Part shown: in pieces, positions 26,073-35,591 of the stretch
Position numbering within the stretch: position 1 is the first letter of the stretch
Layout of the letters: every line of letters starts with the position of its first letter
Assembly (NCBI GenBank): GCA_045660825.1
Contig: JAZREN010000060.1
Span: 62,001-126,000 of the forward strand
DNA from: HGM04593 sp045660825
GTDB lineage: Bacteria > Bacteroidota > Bacteroidia > Bacteroidales > Bacteroidaceae
DNA: 64,000 nt
Direction: 5' to 3'
Notes under the pieces: generated by a model
What the model saw: the letters and a program-made list of their open reading frames with translations, nothing else
The model's database searches: none
Told to the model about the DNA's origin: nothing
Translations under genes and position numbers: made by a program

Positions 26073-27422
26073 TCAATCAAGAGCAACTGTTGGTATATCA
26101 AAGCGTCTTGATGGCGGACGGCTGTCATTCTTTGCCTTTATGATGCGGTAGCACTCCTTGAGGCGCTCCTCGCCTGCAAGTTGCTTTTCACCGAACGGAG
26201 AGTTGTCCCAAGCATATGTTGCTCTCTCCACATCATAGATAAATGGCAGTATGGATTCTGTGATGAAATTGTCTGAACCTTCCTCTTCCAACATTGTCGT
26301 CAGCATGAACCTGTATTTCTCATCGCTGTATTCACCGAAATACATCCTGACAATTTCACCGGTACCAAGACCATTGGGGTCTTCCCACCAATAAGGAATC
26401 CTTACCTTGTATGTTATACCGTTCCTGAGTGCAACCCAACAGAGATTCTTGTAGTCAGAAAGGGGCATACCCGTCAACGCATAGTTGTAATACTCATTGA
26501 GCATGTAAAGCACATCGTCCTTGTGGAAATTATCGGCCTCTTCTTCCATTTTCGCCTTTGCATCATCACTTGCAAACAAAGAGACTATATCCTTTGTGGT
26601 GGCACCGCCAAGCATTGTTGTAAAACGGCAGAACTTGTTTGCCCTGAACATACCCAACACGGATTCATATTCGCCCCAGAAGTATGGCTTGCTGTATGCA
26701 GGATGGTCGCTCTCCTTGATGATAGGAAGGTCCACAACAATCTCCTCTTCGGGCTCGCTTGCAAGCAGTGCATTCACGGCGCTCACATTAAGGGCAACGA
26801 TTGCGTCGAAATCATGCATCTCGGTACTGCTGTCATAAAGGCTAGAGTAGAACTTGTTGTCACCGGTATGCTGTGCCAGGAAAATATGCTTCTCCTTGTT
26901 CCACGCACCAAGATAGGTGTCCATATGGCTATACCACACTGCGGGCTTCTCATAAGACTCCTTTACATAGAGGTTTATCTCGTTCTTGTCTTCGATACCG
27001 GTGCCTATGTCACCACTGCCATCGAGATATATGCACACGGCATAAATGGTATCCTCAAGTTCGGGGCGCTTCACCTTTACCTCAATCTGCTTCTCATACT
27101 CCTTGTTGGCAAAAATCACCTCATCTATAGTAACATCGGCGGGCTCATACCCCTCTATTGTCTTTGTCTTTACAGAAAGAGTGCGTGCCTCATCCATGAG
27201 ATAGCCAAGCAATTTCACCTTCAATGTGATTGTCACCGTGTCGGGATTGCCAACGATGTGATCGCTGAAGTTGAGTGTGTGCTCAAATTCATTGGCATAG
27301 TTGTAGTCGAAATATGCACCGTTCGAATCCTTGTCGAACAAATCGGGTTCACGTCCTTCACAAGCAGTCAGCGTGAACATGAGACCGAACAGCCAAACTA
27401 TATAATGAATACTTTTTTTCAT
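26073..27422 (-). CDS. DUF4843 surface lipoprotein
   Basis: Lipoprotein of 449 aa; the signal peptide ends in FTLTAC (Cys21). The N-terminal 180 residues match the DUF4843 pattern (DSNGAYFDYNYANEF, DTVTITLKVKLLGYLMDEAR, TIDEVIFANKEYEKQIEVKV, AVCIYLDGSGDIGTG). The C-terminal region continues with mixed helices and strands and the motif LGAWNKEKHIFLAQHTGD. DUF4843 proteins stand between SusD and PKD-like genes in many Bacteroidales uptake operons; they are thought to be surface accessory proteins. A 436-aa frame on the opposite strand is a shadow. Confidence 0.88.
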   Translation of the reverse strand: MKKSIHYIVWLFGLMFTLTACEGREPDLFDKDSNGAYFDYNYANEFEHTLNFSDHIVGNPDTVTITLKVKLLGYLMDEARTLSVKTKTIEGYEPADVTIDEVIFANKEYEKQIEVKVKRPELEDTIYAVCIYLDGSGDIGTGIEDKNEINLYVKESYEKPAVWYSHMDTYLGAWNKEKHIFLAQHTGDNKFYSSLYDSSTEMHDFDAIVALNVSAVNALLASEPEEEIVVDLPIIKESDHPAYSKPYFWGEYESVLGMFRANKFCRFTTMLGGATTKDIVSLFASDDAKAKMEEEADNFHKDDVLYMLNEYYNYALTGMPLSDYKNLCWVALRNGITYKVRIPYWWEDPNGLGTGEIVRMYFGEYSDEKYRFMLTTMLEEEGSDNFITESILPFIYDVERATYAWDNSPFGEKQLAGEERLKECYRIIKAKNDSRPPSRRFDIPTVALD

Positions 27423-27452
27423 ATATCTGTTACTTATTCTTGTTGTGTTAAA

Positions 27453-28886
27453 TTACTCCTCTACAGCATCTTCCTGTGTCCAGCCATACTCAACCTCGGC
27501 ATCGGGCAGAGGGAATATGAAGTTCTCCTCATGGAGTGTAACATCGGGGCAATGACTCAATACACCTGTCACGCCATGAGTCTTGAGGAACCAGAAATAC
27601 TGACCCTCGCCATAAAACTCCTTACGGTACTCCTTGTTAAGGGCCGCCATGCACAACTCCTCTGTGTCACACGACACGTCCTTTGCTTTGGAGATACCGC
27701 GCTTGTTGCGCACGCTGTTTACATAAATAGCAGCCTCATCAGCGTTTTCGGAGGCCTCGCAGGCAATGTAATACATCTCGGGCAGGCGGATGAGTGGAAT
27801 TATACCGCTCTTGTTCTCAATGTACTTCAATGATATTGCACACTGCTGCTCGTTGTTGCGGTAGAACGCTGTACCCTTGGCACGCATATCCTCACTCTCG
27901 GAACCTACAGTCTCGAATATCTGGTTCAAGGTAGGGATGTTAAGATAATACTTTGTATTCATCTTCTCACCCACAGCAAAGTATTCAGAGAGATTGTCCT
28001 CAAGCTCATACATGTTGATACCGAAGATTACCTCCTTTGACAATATCGGGTCGTTATCGTTGCCGCTCTCGAGCGAAAGGCCACACTCGTCGATTACCAT
28101 GCTGGCATACATGGCCGCACTGTCCTTTTCACCGGCATAGTTGTAGACACGTGCCAACATGGCATTTATCGCATGATAGTTCATGCGCATATTCCTCTTG
28201 TTCAAGTCGGCACCCAAATCCAAATCTTTTTCATGGGACAGGCACTCGCGGGCGGTCTTCAAGTCGTTGATGATGCGCTCTACCACCTCACTTGCAGGCA
28301 ACAAAGGTTGCTTTGAGTGGTCGGCAACCGTGCGATAAGGCATGCACTTGACATCCCCGGCTTTGGCGTTGCCAGCATAGTCCATAGGGCCCCATCCGCG
28401 CAGCAAGTCGAAGTGCAGGAATGCACGCAAGGCAAGTGCCTCGCCACGTATCATGTTGCGGGTTGTAGAGTCAAGCAACACCACCTCACCATTCAAATTC
28501 CACCACTTGAGGAGGTTGTTGGCATTGGCGATGATGTTGTACTGGGCACGCCATGTATTTGCAAGTACACCTTTTGTATTATATGCACCACTGGTCTCAC
28601 GGTCATAGATATACACGCTGTTGCGGTCAGTAGTTCCGTCAGGGAGCTTGTCATACATCTGCGCAAGTTGCTCCATGAGTCCGAAACTGAGGTTCTTGCC
28701 ATATGTATCCTCCTCGGTCATCAGAATGTAAAGACCGGCAAGCGCACTATTGAAACCATTCTCGGTTGTAAACAGTTCCTTTGCAGGCAAATCGGTATTG
28801 GGAGTCACGTCCAACCACTCTGAACACGAGGGCAGTGACACCATGCTTGCAAAAGCGACTATAATTATATAAATGATTCTTTTCAT
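27453..28886 (-). CDS. SusD/RagB family nutrient-binding lipoprotein
   Basis: Surface lipoprotein of 477 aa that closes the SusC channel as a lid and binds the substrate. I start at MKRIIYIIIVAFASMVSLPSC (Cys21 lipidated), seven codons inside the longest frame. Family features are SEWLDVTPNTDLPAKELFTTENGFNSALAGLY, TPR-like helices (RNMIRGEALALRAFLHFDLLRGWGP), the IPLIRLPEMYYIACEA motif and the C-terminal EYRKEFYGEGQYFWFLK. It is 17 nt after susC in the same operon. Confidence 0.95.
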   Translation of the reverse strand: MKRIIYIIIVAFASMVSLPSCSEWLDVTPNTDLPAKELFTTENGFNSALAGLYILMTEEDTYGKNLSFGLMEQLAQMYDKLPDGTTDRNSVYIYDRETSGAYNTKGVLANTWRAQYNIIANANNLLKWWNLNGEVVLLDSTTRNMIRGEALALRAFLHFDLLRGWGPMDYAGNAKAGDVKCMPYRTVADHSKQPLLPASEVVERIINDLKTARECLSHEKDLDLGADLNKRNMRMNYHAINAMLARVYNYAGEKDSAAMYASMVIDECGLSLESGNDNDPILSKEVIFGINMYELEDNLSEYFAVGEKMNTKYYLNIPTLNQIFETVGSESEDMRAKGTAFYRNNEQQCAISLKYIENKSGIIPLIRLPEMYYIACEASENADEAAIYVNSVRNKRGISKAKDVSCDTEELCMAALNKEYRKEFYGEGQYFWFLKTHGVTGVLSHCPDVTLHEENFIFPLPDAEVEYGWTQEDAVEE

Positions 28887-28903
28887 ATTATTCCTGATTT
28901 TTA

Positions 28904-31900
28904 TCATCTGAACATAATTGAGAGTGAGAGGGTGTATGAACGTGCAAACGGATAATCGAGTCCACGCTCCATCTTTATGGTTGAGATGCGTGCAAGGTCA
29001 TTGGTTGTAAAGTTCAATGCAAGCACATCAATGTTTGCACGGCGCAGATACTTGAAGTCCTCACCGGTAAACCTGTAACCTACGTTCATTGTCGCAAGCC
29101 TTACTTCATTGTCGTCCATTATGAATCGTGTGCTGGCAGGTGTGTTGGCACCTGTGGGGCTGAAGCCTACATAAGGAGTGACATCGCCCGGTTTCTCCCA
29201 ACGTCCCTGTCCTGCACGGTTATCAAGGTTGTATGCCACATTCTGGTTCTCAATCTTGTCCACAAGAGTCTGGTTATACACTACTCCACCATATTTATAT
29301 GTAAAACCGAGTGTGCAGGACAAATCTTTCCAGTTTATACTTGTCGAGAGTGTACCGCTGATTTTCGGGTTCAAATCGCCCACGGCAACCTTGTCATTTG
29401 CATTCCAAACAAATGTCTTTGTACCGTCGCGTTTGAGGTAGACCTCCTTACCCGTTACGGGATCAACGCCCAACGAGCGCACCACATAAAGCGTAGTGGT
29501 TGACTCACCCTCGCGGTACTGTGGCAATGGAGCCGAAGCCGAAGCCATCTGCTTTTCATTTTCTTTCTTCAGAAACTCCGACAATTTGAGAATCTTGTTC
29601 CTATTGGCATTGGCATTGGCATTGATTGTCCAGAAGAACTGCTTGCGCAAATTCTGCACGGCAACAACGTTCAACGTAACATCGTAACCTTGATTCTGCA
29701 ACTCACCGGCATTCATTACCATAGTAGAGAAACCGGTTGAAGGAGCAAGGTCGTAGTTGGTAAGAAGTTCCTTTGTGATGTTGTTATAGTAGTTGAAGGT
29801 AACATTCACACGGTTCTTCCAGAATCCGAAGTCGAGCGAAACGCTGGCGTTATGTGTTTTTGCCCAGCCAAGGCTTGGATTGTTAAGGCCGCTCAACAGA
29901 GCTCCCAAAACGGGGAATGAGTTGTAGGGGCGCATTGTCTCGGAGAATGTATAGTACTCAATGGCATCTGCGGGGCTGAAGTTCTGCTCACCGGTGACAC
30001 CGTAGCTTGCACGAAGCACAAGATTTGAGAGGTAACCCTGCAGCCACTTCTCGTTGTGGGCATTCCAACGTCCGCCGACAGACCAGAAGGGAACAAGTTC
30101 ATGGTTCGCATAACGCGATGAAGCCTCGCCGCTGATATTGAAGTCGGCAGAATAACGGTTGTCATAGCTATAAGAGAACTGTCCGATGAGTCCTATCGAA
30201 CGCGAAATGTTCTCACTACCGATGTTGCTCATGCTTGTCTCCATCTTGTTACCGAAGATGAAATCATCCATGTGCGAATCGGGGTATCCTGTTGCCGAAA
30301 GGTTAACATAGTTGTTCTTGTCCTCATTCACAGTCCAGTTACCGAACACACTGAACAGGTGCTTGTCGAGCACAAGATTATAGTTGATACCAAAGTTGCT
30401 CGACCATGATGACATCTCACCCGAGCTCTTGTAGTAGCTTCCTTTACGGGTCAGGTCATCCTCAGTCTCAAAACTTGTATGGTCGGCCGGGAGGAATCTG
30501 TCTGTTCCCGCCAATCCTCTTGTATATGAGAGTTGCTCGGTGACACGCAGATTCTTCAGTATCATATACTCAAGGCTGAGGTTTGTTGTCATGCTCAAAC
30601 TGTTTGTCCGGTCCTTTATACCTACAGTAGCATCGTAAAGAGGATTGGTTATCATCTTGCTCTGACCGCTGACAGTGTTGTTGTCGAGCACCTTTATCTG
30701 CTGTCCGTTGGCGTCGGTAGGTATATAATAAGGATTGAGCCTTGTATATTGCGAGTATGAGCCATAGGGCGAATTGCTGCTGTTCGACTCGGAAAGACCC
30801 ACATTGGCACGCATTGTGAACTTATCTTTGAGATAGGTCATATTGAAGTTCACACCCTTTGTTCCGTTGCTTGAACCCTTCATCACACCGGGCTGCATTG
30901 CCGCATTAATGTCAAGACTGTAGCGGAACACTTCGGTACCACCGGCAACACTCAAAGAGTGGCGGTTCTGTATGGCTGTACGCAAAGGCTTTGAGAGCCA
31001 ATAGGTATCGACACCGCCAAGCACATTGCGACGGTAGCTGTTATATAGGTTCATCTGTGCCGCGTTTGTAGGGCTGTAAAGACCGGCTCTCCACTCAGTC
31101 TCGAGTTTTGTGGCAGCATCCATCATGTTGTAGTCTGTAAGGTCAGGAGTCTGCACAGTCATTGTTCCGTTGTACGACACTGAGAGGGCACCGTCGGGTG
31201 CAACCTTTGTCTCGACAACTACAACGCCATTGGCTGCACGCGAACCGTAGACCGATGTAGCCGCAGCATCCTTGAGCACAGTGATTGTCTCCACACGTTC
31301 AGGGTCAAGGTCTAGGATTCTGCTCATTGGAACAATGAAACCGTCGAGCACAAAGAGCGGAGTGTTTGGACGGCTCGAAACGTTGTCGAGCATAAGGTCC
31401 ATGCTGTTCATTGACTTTGAGCCAAGCGACTGGTCACCACGAATCTGGAAATCGGGCTCGGCATTGGGGTCCGAACCGGTGAGGTTGTTCTCTATGATCT
31501 TGAAACTGGGGTCGAAGAACTGTATACCCTTGAGAATGTTCGTCGGGCTCATCTTGCGCAAATCGTCACCCTTTACCTCCACGTAGTTTCCGGTGAAGCT
31601 GTCCTTGCTTCGGCGGCTTATACCGGTAACGACCACCTCGGCCATCTCAATCGATGGTTTCAACTCAAAAACAAGATTATTCTCATCCTTAAGTATCTGC
31701 TTTGAGACAGTTTCATAGCCAACGTAAGAAATACTGATTGATTCCTTTTTATTCAATCGCAGGCTAAACTTGCCATCAATATCTGTTTGGCATCCTCTTG
31801 CACCTTTTTTATCGCCAGTTCCGTCGGTTATCAATACGGTTGCTCCAATGAGCGACTCCTGTGTATCACGGTCAAATACCTGTCCCGACACAAAAACCTC

Positions 31901-32281
31901 GTCGCCTTTATCACTACCACCCTCCTTTTTCTTGTCGGGCTGAAGGATAATCTGGTTCTCTCCCTCGTAGCGTATTATCACGTCCTGGTCACCTACAAGC
32001 TCACCTAACACCTTGTCAAGCGGTTTATTCTTGACAGCAAGGCTTATAGGCTTATTGACATTCCATAGTGCGACTTCCTGAAGCGTAATTTTAGCATTCG
32101 CAGCCTCGGCAACCATTTCGAGCACCTTGCCCAATGGTTGGTTACTCACCCTCAATGTCACCGGCTTCTCCTTCCAACTGGCCGCGTCCTGTGCATTCAC
32201 AGCAGCTGTGCCACAAAATAACAGCACAACAAGAACAGCTATTTTACCGAAGAGCCTCATATTGAAATTTGTTTTCCCCAT
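28904..32281 (-). CDS. SusC/RagA family TonB-linked outer-membrane transporter with STN domain
   Basis: TonB-dependent channel of 1125 aa. Domains in order: signal peptide (to AVNAQ), STN domain (about 40-115, VTLRVSNQPLGKVLEMVAE, DVIIRYEGENQIIL), carboxypeptidase-like domain (about 128-215, GQVFDRDTQESLIGATV, YVGYETVSKQIL), plug with the SusC signature VLKDAAATSVYGSRAANGVVVVETK, and a barrel ending SYTLSLSIMFR. STN domains usually signal to anti-sigma factors, but no sigma/anti-sigma gene is in the window and the operon promoter looks like the housekeeping type. An inner ATG at residue 8 is an alternative start. Confidence 0.96.
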   Translation of the reverse strand: MGKTNFNMRLFGKIAVLVVLLFCGTAAVNAQDAASWKEKPVTLRVSNQPLGKVLEMVAEAANAKITLQEVALWNVNKPISLAVKNKPLDKVLGELVGDQDVIIRYEGENQIILQPDKKKEGGSDKGDEVFVSGQVFDRDTQESLIGATVLITDGTGDKKGARGCQTDIDGKFSLRLNKKESISISYVGYETVSKQILKDENNLVFELKPSIEMAEVVVTGISRRSKDSFTGNYVEVKGDDLRKMSPTNILKGIQFFDPSFKIIENNLTGSDPNAEPDFQIRGDQSLGSKSMNSMDLMLDNVSSRPNTPLFVLDGFIVPMSRILDLDPERVETITVLKDAAATSVYGSRAANGVVVVETKVAPDGALSVSYNGTMTVQTPDLTDYNMMDAATKLETEWRAGLYSPTNAAQMNLYNSYRRNVLGGVDTYWLSKPLRTAIQNRHSLSVAGGTEVFRYSLDINAAMQPGVMKGSSNGTKGVNFNMTYLKDKFTMRANVGLSESNSSNSPYGSYSQYTRLNPYYIPTDANGQQIKVLDNNTVSGQSKMITNPLYDATVGIKDRTNSLSMTTNLSLEYMILKNLRVTEQLSYTRGLAGTDRFLPADHTSFETEDDLTRKGSYYKSSGEMSSWSSNFGINYNLVLDKHLFSVFGNWTVNEDKNNYVNLSATGYPDSHMDDFIFGNKMETSMSNIGSENISRSIGLIGQFSYSYDNRYSADFNISGEASSRYANHELVPFWSVGGRWNAHNEKWLQGYLSNLVLRASYGVTGEQNFSPADAIEYYTFSETMRPYNSFPVLGALLSGLNNPSLGWAKTHNASVSLDFGFWKNRVNVTFNYYNNITKELLTNYDLAPSTGFSTMVMNAGELQNQGYDVTLNVVAVQNLRKQFFWTINANANANRNKILKLSEFLKKENEKQMASASAPLPQYREGESTTTLYVVRSLGVDPVTGKEVYLKRDGTKTFVWNANDKVAVGDLNPKISGTLSTSINWKDLSCTLGFTYKYGGVVYNQTLVDKIENQNVAYNLDNRAGQGRWEKPGDVTPYVGFSPTGANTPASTRFIMDDNEVRLATMNVGYRFTGEDFKYLRRANIDVLALNFTTNDLARISTIKMERGLDYPFARSYTLSLSIMFR

Positions 32282-32308
32282 AAGAATACGGTTGTTATGG
32301 TTTAAAAT

Positions 32309-33277
32309 TTATTGCATGAGCATGTCCAAGATGCTCTTGTAGAATGCGTTGCTGTTGTATTTTTCAACATAGTCCTTGTAGAGGACATCGGCACGTTCTA
32401 TCTCACGGCCGTTCAATATGAAGTTACGTAGCAAGGTGTAGAGAACAAAATCCCTTGGTGCACCATCGTAGAACCCTGCGAGTTCCTTGTACATATCCTC
32501 CATCACTGTAGGCATGGTGTATACCTCGCCACGCTCCTTGGCAGCCTTCTCGTTCATATAGAAGCAATAGCGCATGAGGAAGCTTGCATACTCGGAACAG
32601 TTCATTGACTCGGCATCGTCCCTGACAACATAACCGTCCATGATGTTCCAGTAGTCACCAATCTCCTGCTCCTCGACAGGAACACCCCTTACACTTGCAT
32701 ACATCACCGGATACTCGACGAATGACATGTATACATCATACTCAATCAATGCCATCACGTAGTTCTTAGCCTCGGCACTTGCAGGACTCTTCTCTACAAG
32801 AGCCTTTGCCTTCTCGAGCAGCACACGTGAATCATCGATGCGGCTCTTGGGTTTAATGTCGAGCGCCGCACAGCCGAGCAGTTGCTCCTTATAGCGCAGG
32901 CTGCGCTTGAGGTTCTCAATGCTCTTCACCAGGCGGTTGTTGTTCACAGCGCGCTCTGTGCCGCTATAGGTCACCTTTGCATTCTTGCCTTCGTATACGA
33001 CATCAACGTGCAGGCTGTCGCCTGGCTGCAGAATCACGCCGGTGTTTCCGTTGATGTTCATCCACACAAGCGCATCGCAGTCGAAGCTATATATGTGCTC
33101 CTCGCCCGGGTTGGTGTGGAACTCCTGTGAAATCAGCGGGGTCTGCATGCAGTCAAAGAAGACCTTGCTTCTTTTGTAACCATCGATGTTGGCACTCAAA
33201 GTTGTCTTTTGCTGTGCTGTTGCAACGGTGAGCAATCCCCATACAGCAACAAGAACTGATAATACTCTTTTTTTCAT
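32309..33277 (-). CDS. TlpA N-terminal-type protein without thioredoxin domain, first gene of the SusC operon
   Basis: Exported protein of 322 aa. A signal peptide (MKKRVLSVLVAVWGLLTVATAQ) is followed by a beta-rich module (LSANIDGYKRSKVFFDCMQTP, GNTGVILQPGDSLHVDVVYEGKN) like the N-terminal part of Bacteroidales TlpA proteins, then helices to the end (YVMALIEYDVYMSFVEYP, FVLYTLLRNFILNGREIERA, YVEKYNSNAFYKSILDML). The thioredoxin-like domain that should follow is absent, with no sign of a frameshift. Possibly a ligand-binding or scaffold member of the system. It lies 54 nt after the operon's -7 region and 27 nt before susC. Confidence 0.75.
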   Translation of the reverse strand: MKKRVLSVLVAVWGLLTVATAQQKTTLSANIDGYKRSKVFFDCMQTPLISQEFHTNPGEEHIYSFDCDALVWMNINGNTGVILQPGDSLHVDVVYEGKNAKVTYSGTERAVNNNRLVKSIENLKRSLRYKEQLLGCAALDIKPKSRIDDSRVLLEKAKALVEKSPASAEAKNYVMALIEYDVYMSFVEYPVMYASVRGVPVEEQEIGDYWNIMDGYVVRDDAESMNCSEYASFLMRYCFYMNEKAAKERGEVYTMPTVMEDMYKELAGFYDGAPRDFVLYTLLRNFILNGREIERADVLYKDYVEKYNSNAFYKSILDMLMQ

Positions 33278-33337
33278 AGTCTATGGTTCAATATATACTA
33301 ATTATACCAAAGTTAATTTAATATTATATAATTGTCG

Positions 33338-33368
33338 CAAAAATATCACAAAAGCATATAAATACAAA
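33338..33368 (-). promoter_or_regulatory. Promoter of the SusC/SusD/TlpA operon
   Basis: On the minus strand TTTG (33368-33365), 19 nt, TATTTTTG (33345-33338): an exact match to the Bacteroidota housekeeping promoter. The first start codon is about 60 nt downstream. No operator-like inverted repeat is obvious beside it. Confidence 0.75.
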
Positions 33369-33460
33369 TACATAGTGAATAAAAAAAGTTAAAAGAAGCA
33401 GTTTGAAAACCATCCTTCACTCCTTTGGTTCTCTTTTAGGGGATTGTTTGCCGTTTGTGG

Positions 33461-33490
33461 TTGAATTTATTGCTAAAAGTATTATCTTCG
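33461..33490 (+). promoter_or_regulatory. Promoter of the S46 peptidase operon
   Basis: TTG at 33461-33463, 19 nt, TATCTTCG at 33483-33490 (one base off TAnnTTTG). The S46 ATG is 25 nt further. It is divergent from the SusC operon promoter, with about 90 nt between them. Confidence 0.6.
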
Positions 33491-33515
33491 CAAAAAATAA
33501 AACATACGACCCACT

Positions 33516-35570
33516 ATGATAAAGAAATTCCTGCTTTGCGCGCTTGCGTGCATCACATTCACCACCGCCACAGCCGATGAGGGCATGTGGTTGCCAAGCC
33601 TCATCAAGGAGCGTGTAAAGGACATGCGTAAAAAAGGCTTCAAACTGAAAGCCGACGATGTATATTCTACCACAAAACCATCGCTCAAGGATGCCGTAAT
33701 GCAGTTCGGCGGCGGTTGCACCGGCGAGTTCGTATCGGGTGAAGGTCTTCTTTTGACCAACCACCATTGCGGATATGCATCAATACAGAAACTCTCATCG
33801 GTGGAGCACGACTACCTGACCGACGGTTACTGGGCAAAATCGCGTGCCGAGGAGTTGCATGTCCCAGGGCTCACCATCAGCATACTCGAAAAGATGGAGG
33901 ATGTTACCGACAGGATTGCTGCCGGCGAGAGCAAGGCCGACATCATAGCACAGGCCACAAAGGGCAAGGGATGCCGCGCAAGCGTTGAATCAATGTACTA
34001 CGGCAACCAGCACTATCTTTTTGTATATCGTGTATACCGTGATGTACGCCTCGTTGGCGCCCCACCATCATCAATAGGCAAGTTCGGCGGCGACACCGAC
34101 AACTGGATATGGCCACGCCATACCGGCGATTTCTCGATGTTCCGCGTATATGCTGATGCCAATAACGAGCCTGCCGACTATTCTGTAGATAACGTCCCCT
34201 ACCGCCCCAAGCGTCACTTTCCAATCTCGACAAAGGGCGTTGAAGAGGGTGATTTCACAATGATATACGGTTTCCCGGGCAACACACAGGAGTACATTAC
34301 AGCCGATGCTGTGGAGTACGTTGCCAACGAGTCGAACCCAATGAAGATTGCTCTTCGCACAATACGTCTTGACATCATCAGCGAGGCACAGAGCAAGGAT
34401 GTTGCCACACGCATTGCCTATGCAGCAAAGCACGCAAGCATCGCTAATGCATGGAAGAAGTGGCAGGGAGAGAGCCTTGGACTCGAACGCCTTAAAACAG
34501 CCGATAAAAAGGAGGATTATGAAAAGGTTTTTGCTGCATGGGCTGCCGGTAAGCCACAGTATGCAGCACTGCTCGACTCAATGCACGCCGCATACAAGAA
34601 GGCTATCCCAGGATATTTCGCACGCGAACTGTTCAACGAAACCATTGCCGGCATTGAAGTATACAACTTTGCTGCATGGCTCAACTCAAAACATGCAAAA
34701 GGCGACAAGCTCACAGCCGACGTACAGGCCGTAGGCCGCAAATACTACCTCAACGACTACAGGGTGGAGATTGACAAGGCCATTGCCGGGCGCATGATTG
34801 CCGAGTTCATCGACCGCATGCCAGCCGAAAATATTCCACAGGAGCTCACTGCCGCCATCACCGGCAACGGTGGCGTAGAGCAGTATGTCGAGTACCTGTA
34901 TGCGAACACACAACTCATCAAGAAGTACCCCCTCACAACCGAGGAGATACTTGCCGACCCAATGGTGCAACTTGCCACATGGTTTGCTCCGCTCACAAAG
35001 AAGAATGCAAGCTATGCCTACCGTAACCTGAGCAACGTGCCCACCATTGAGCAGTGGTACAGAGAATATATGAAAGCTCTGCGCGAGTGCGACAAGGAGC
35101 GCGCCTTCTACCCCGATGCAAACTTTACCCTGCGCGTGGCATACGGCACAATCTGTGGATACGAGAATGTCGACGGCGAGTACCACACCCACCTCACCAC
35201 CCTCGACGGCATCATGGCAAAGGACAATCCTGAAATCTATGACTATAACATACCACAGGTATTGCGCGACATCCATGCAGCGAAGGACTATGGCCGTTGG
35301 AGCATAGACCACAACGGAAAGAAGACAATCCCAGTATGTTTCCTTGCCAATAACCACACATCGGGCGGAAATTCAGGTTCACCAGTCATCAATGGCAAGG
35401 GTGAACTCATTGGTATCAATTTCGACCGCACATGGCGCTCTACAATGAGTGACATCGAGTTCGACCCAAGCATCTGCCGCAACATTTCGGTGGACATACG
35501 CTATGTACTCTTTGTCATTGACCGTGTGGGCGGCGCAAGCTACCTTTTCGAGGAGATGGATTTGAGATAA
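33516..35570 (+). CDS. S46 family dipeptidyl-peptidase, DPP11-like (Asp/Glu-specific)
   Basis: Periplasmic serine exopeptidase that removes dipeptides from the N-terminus of oligopeptides. The 684-aa protein has a signal peptide (to TTATA), the S46 start ADEGMWLP, the catalytic His region LLLTNHHCGY (about His84) and the nucleophile Ser620 in TSGGNSGSPV. In DPP11 an Arg 18 residues after the Ser gives specificity for Asp/Glu at P1, while DPP7 has Gly. Here Arg638 in INFDRTWRSTMSD stands exactly 18 after Ser620. First gene of a seven-gene operon. Confidence 0.9.
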   Translation: MIKKFLLCALACITFTTATADEGMWLPSLIKERVKDMRKKGFKLKADDVYSTTKPSLKDAVMQFGGGCTGEFVSGEGLLLTNHHCGYASIQKLSSVEHDYLTDGYWAKSRAEELHVPGLTISILEKMEDVTDRIAAGESKADIIAQATKGKGCRASVESMYYGNQHYLFVYRVYRDVRLVGAPPSSIGKFGGDTDNWIWPRHTGDFSMFRVYADANNEPADYSVDNVPYRPKRHFPISTKGVEEGDFTMIYGFPGNTQEYITADAVEYVANESNPMKIALRTIRLDIISEAQSKDVATRIAYAAKHASIANAWKKWQGESLGLERLKTADKKEDYEKVFAAWAAGKPQYAALLDSMHAAYKKAIPGYFARELFNETIAGIEVYNFAAWLNSKHAKGDKLTADVQAVGRKYYLNDYRVEIDKAIAGRMIAEFIDRMPAENIPQELTAAITGNGGVEQYVEYLYANTQLIKKYPLTTEEILADPMVQLATWFAPLTKKNASYAYRNLSNVPTIEQWYREYMKALRECDKERAFYPDANFTLRVAYGTICGYENVDGEYHTHLTTLDGIMAKDNPEIYDYNIPQVLRDIHAAKDYGRWSIDHNGKKTIPVCFLANNHTSGGNSGSPVINGKGELIGINFDRTWRSTMSDIEFDPSICRNISVDIRYVLFVIDRVGGASYLFEEMDLR

Positions 35571-35591
35571 CGCAAAGAAACGCACCACTCT

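Noticed and set aside
26523..27833. 436-aa open frame on the plus strand over the DUF4843 and SusD genes
   Set aside because: It is antisense to two genes with clear families and signal peptides; its translation has Cys/His/Val-rich shadow composition and no domain.
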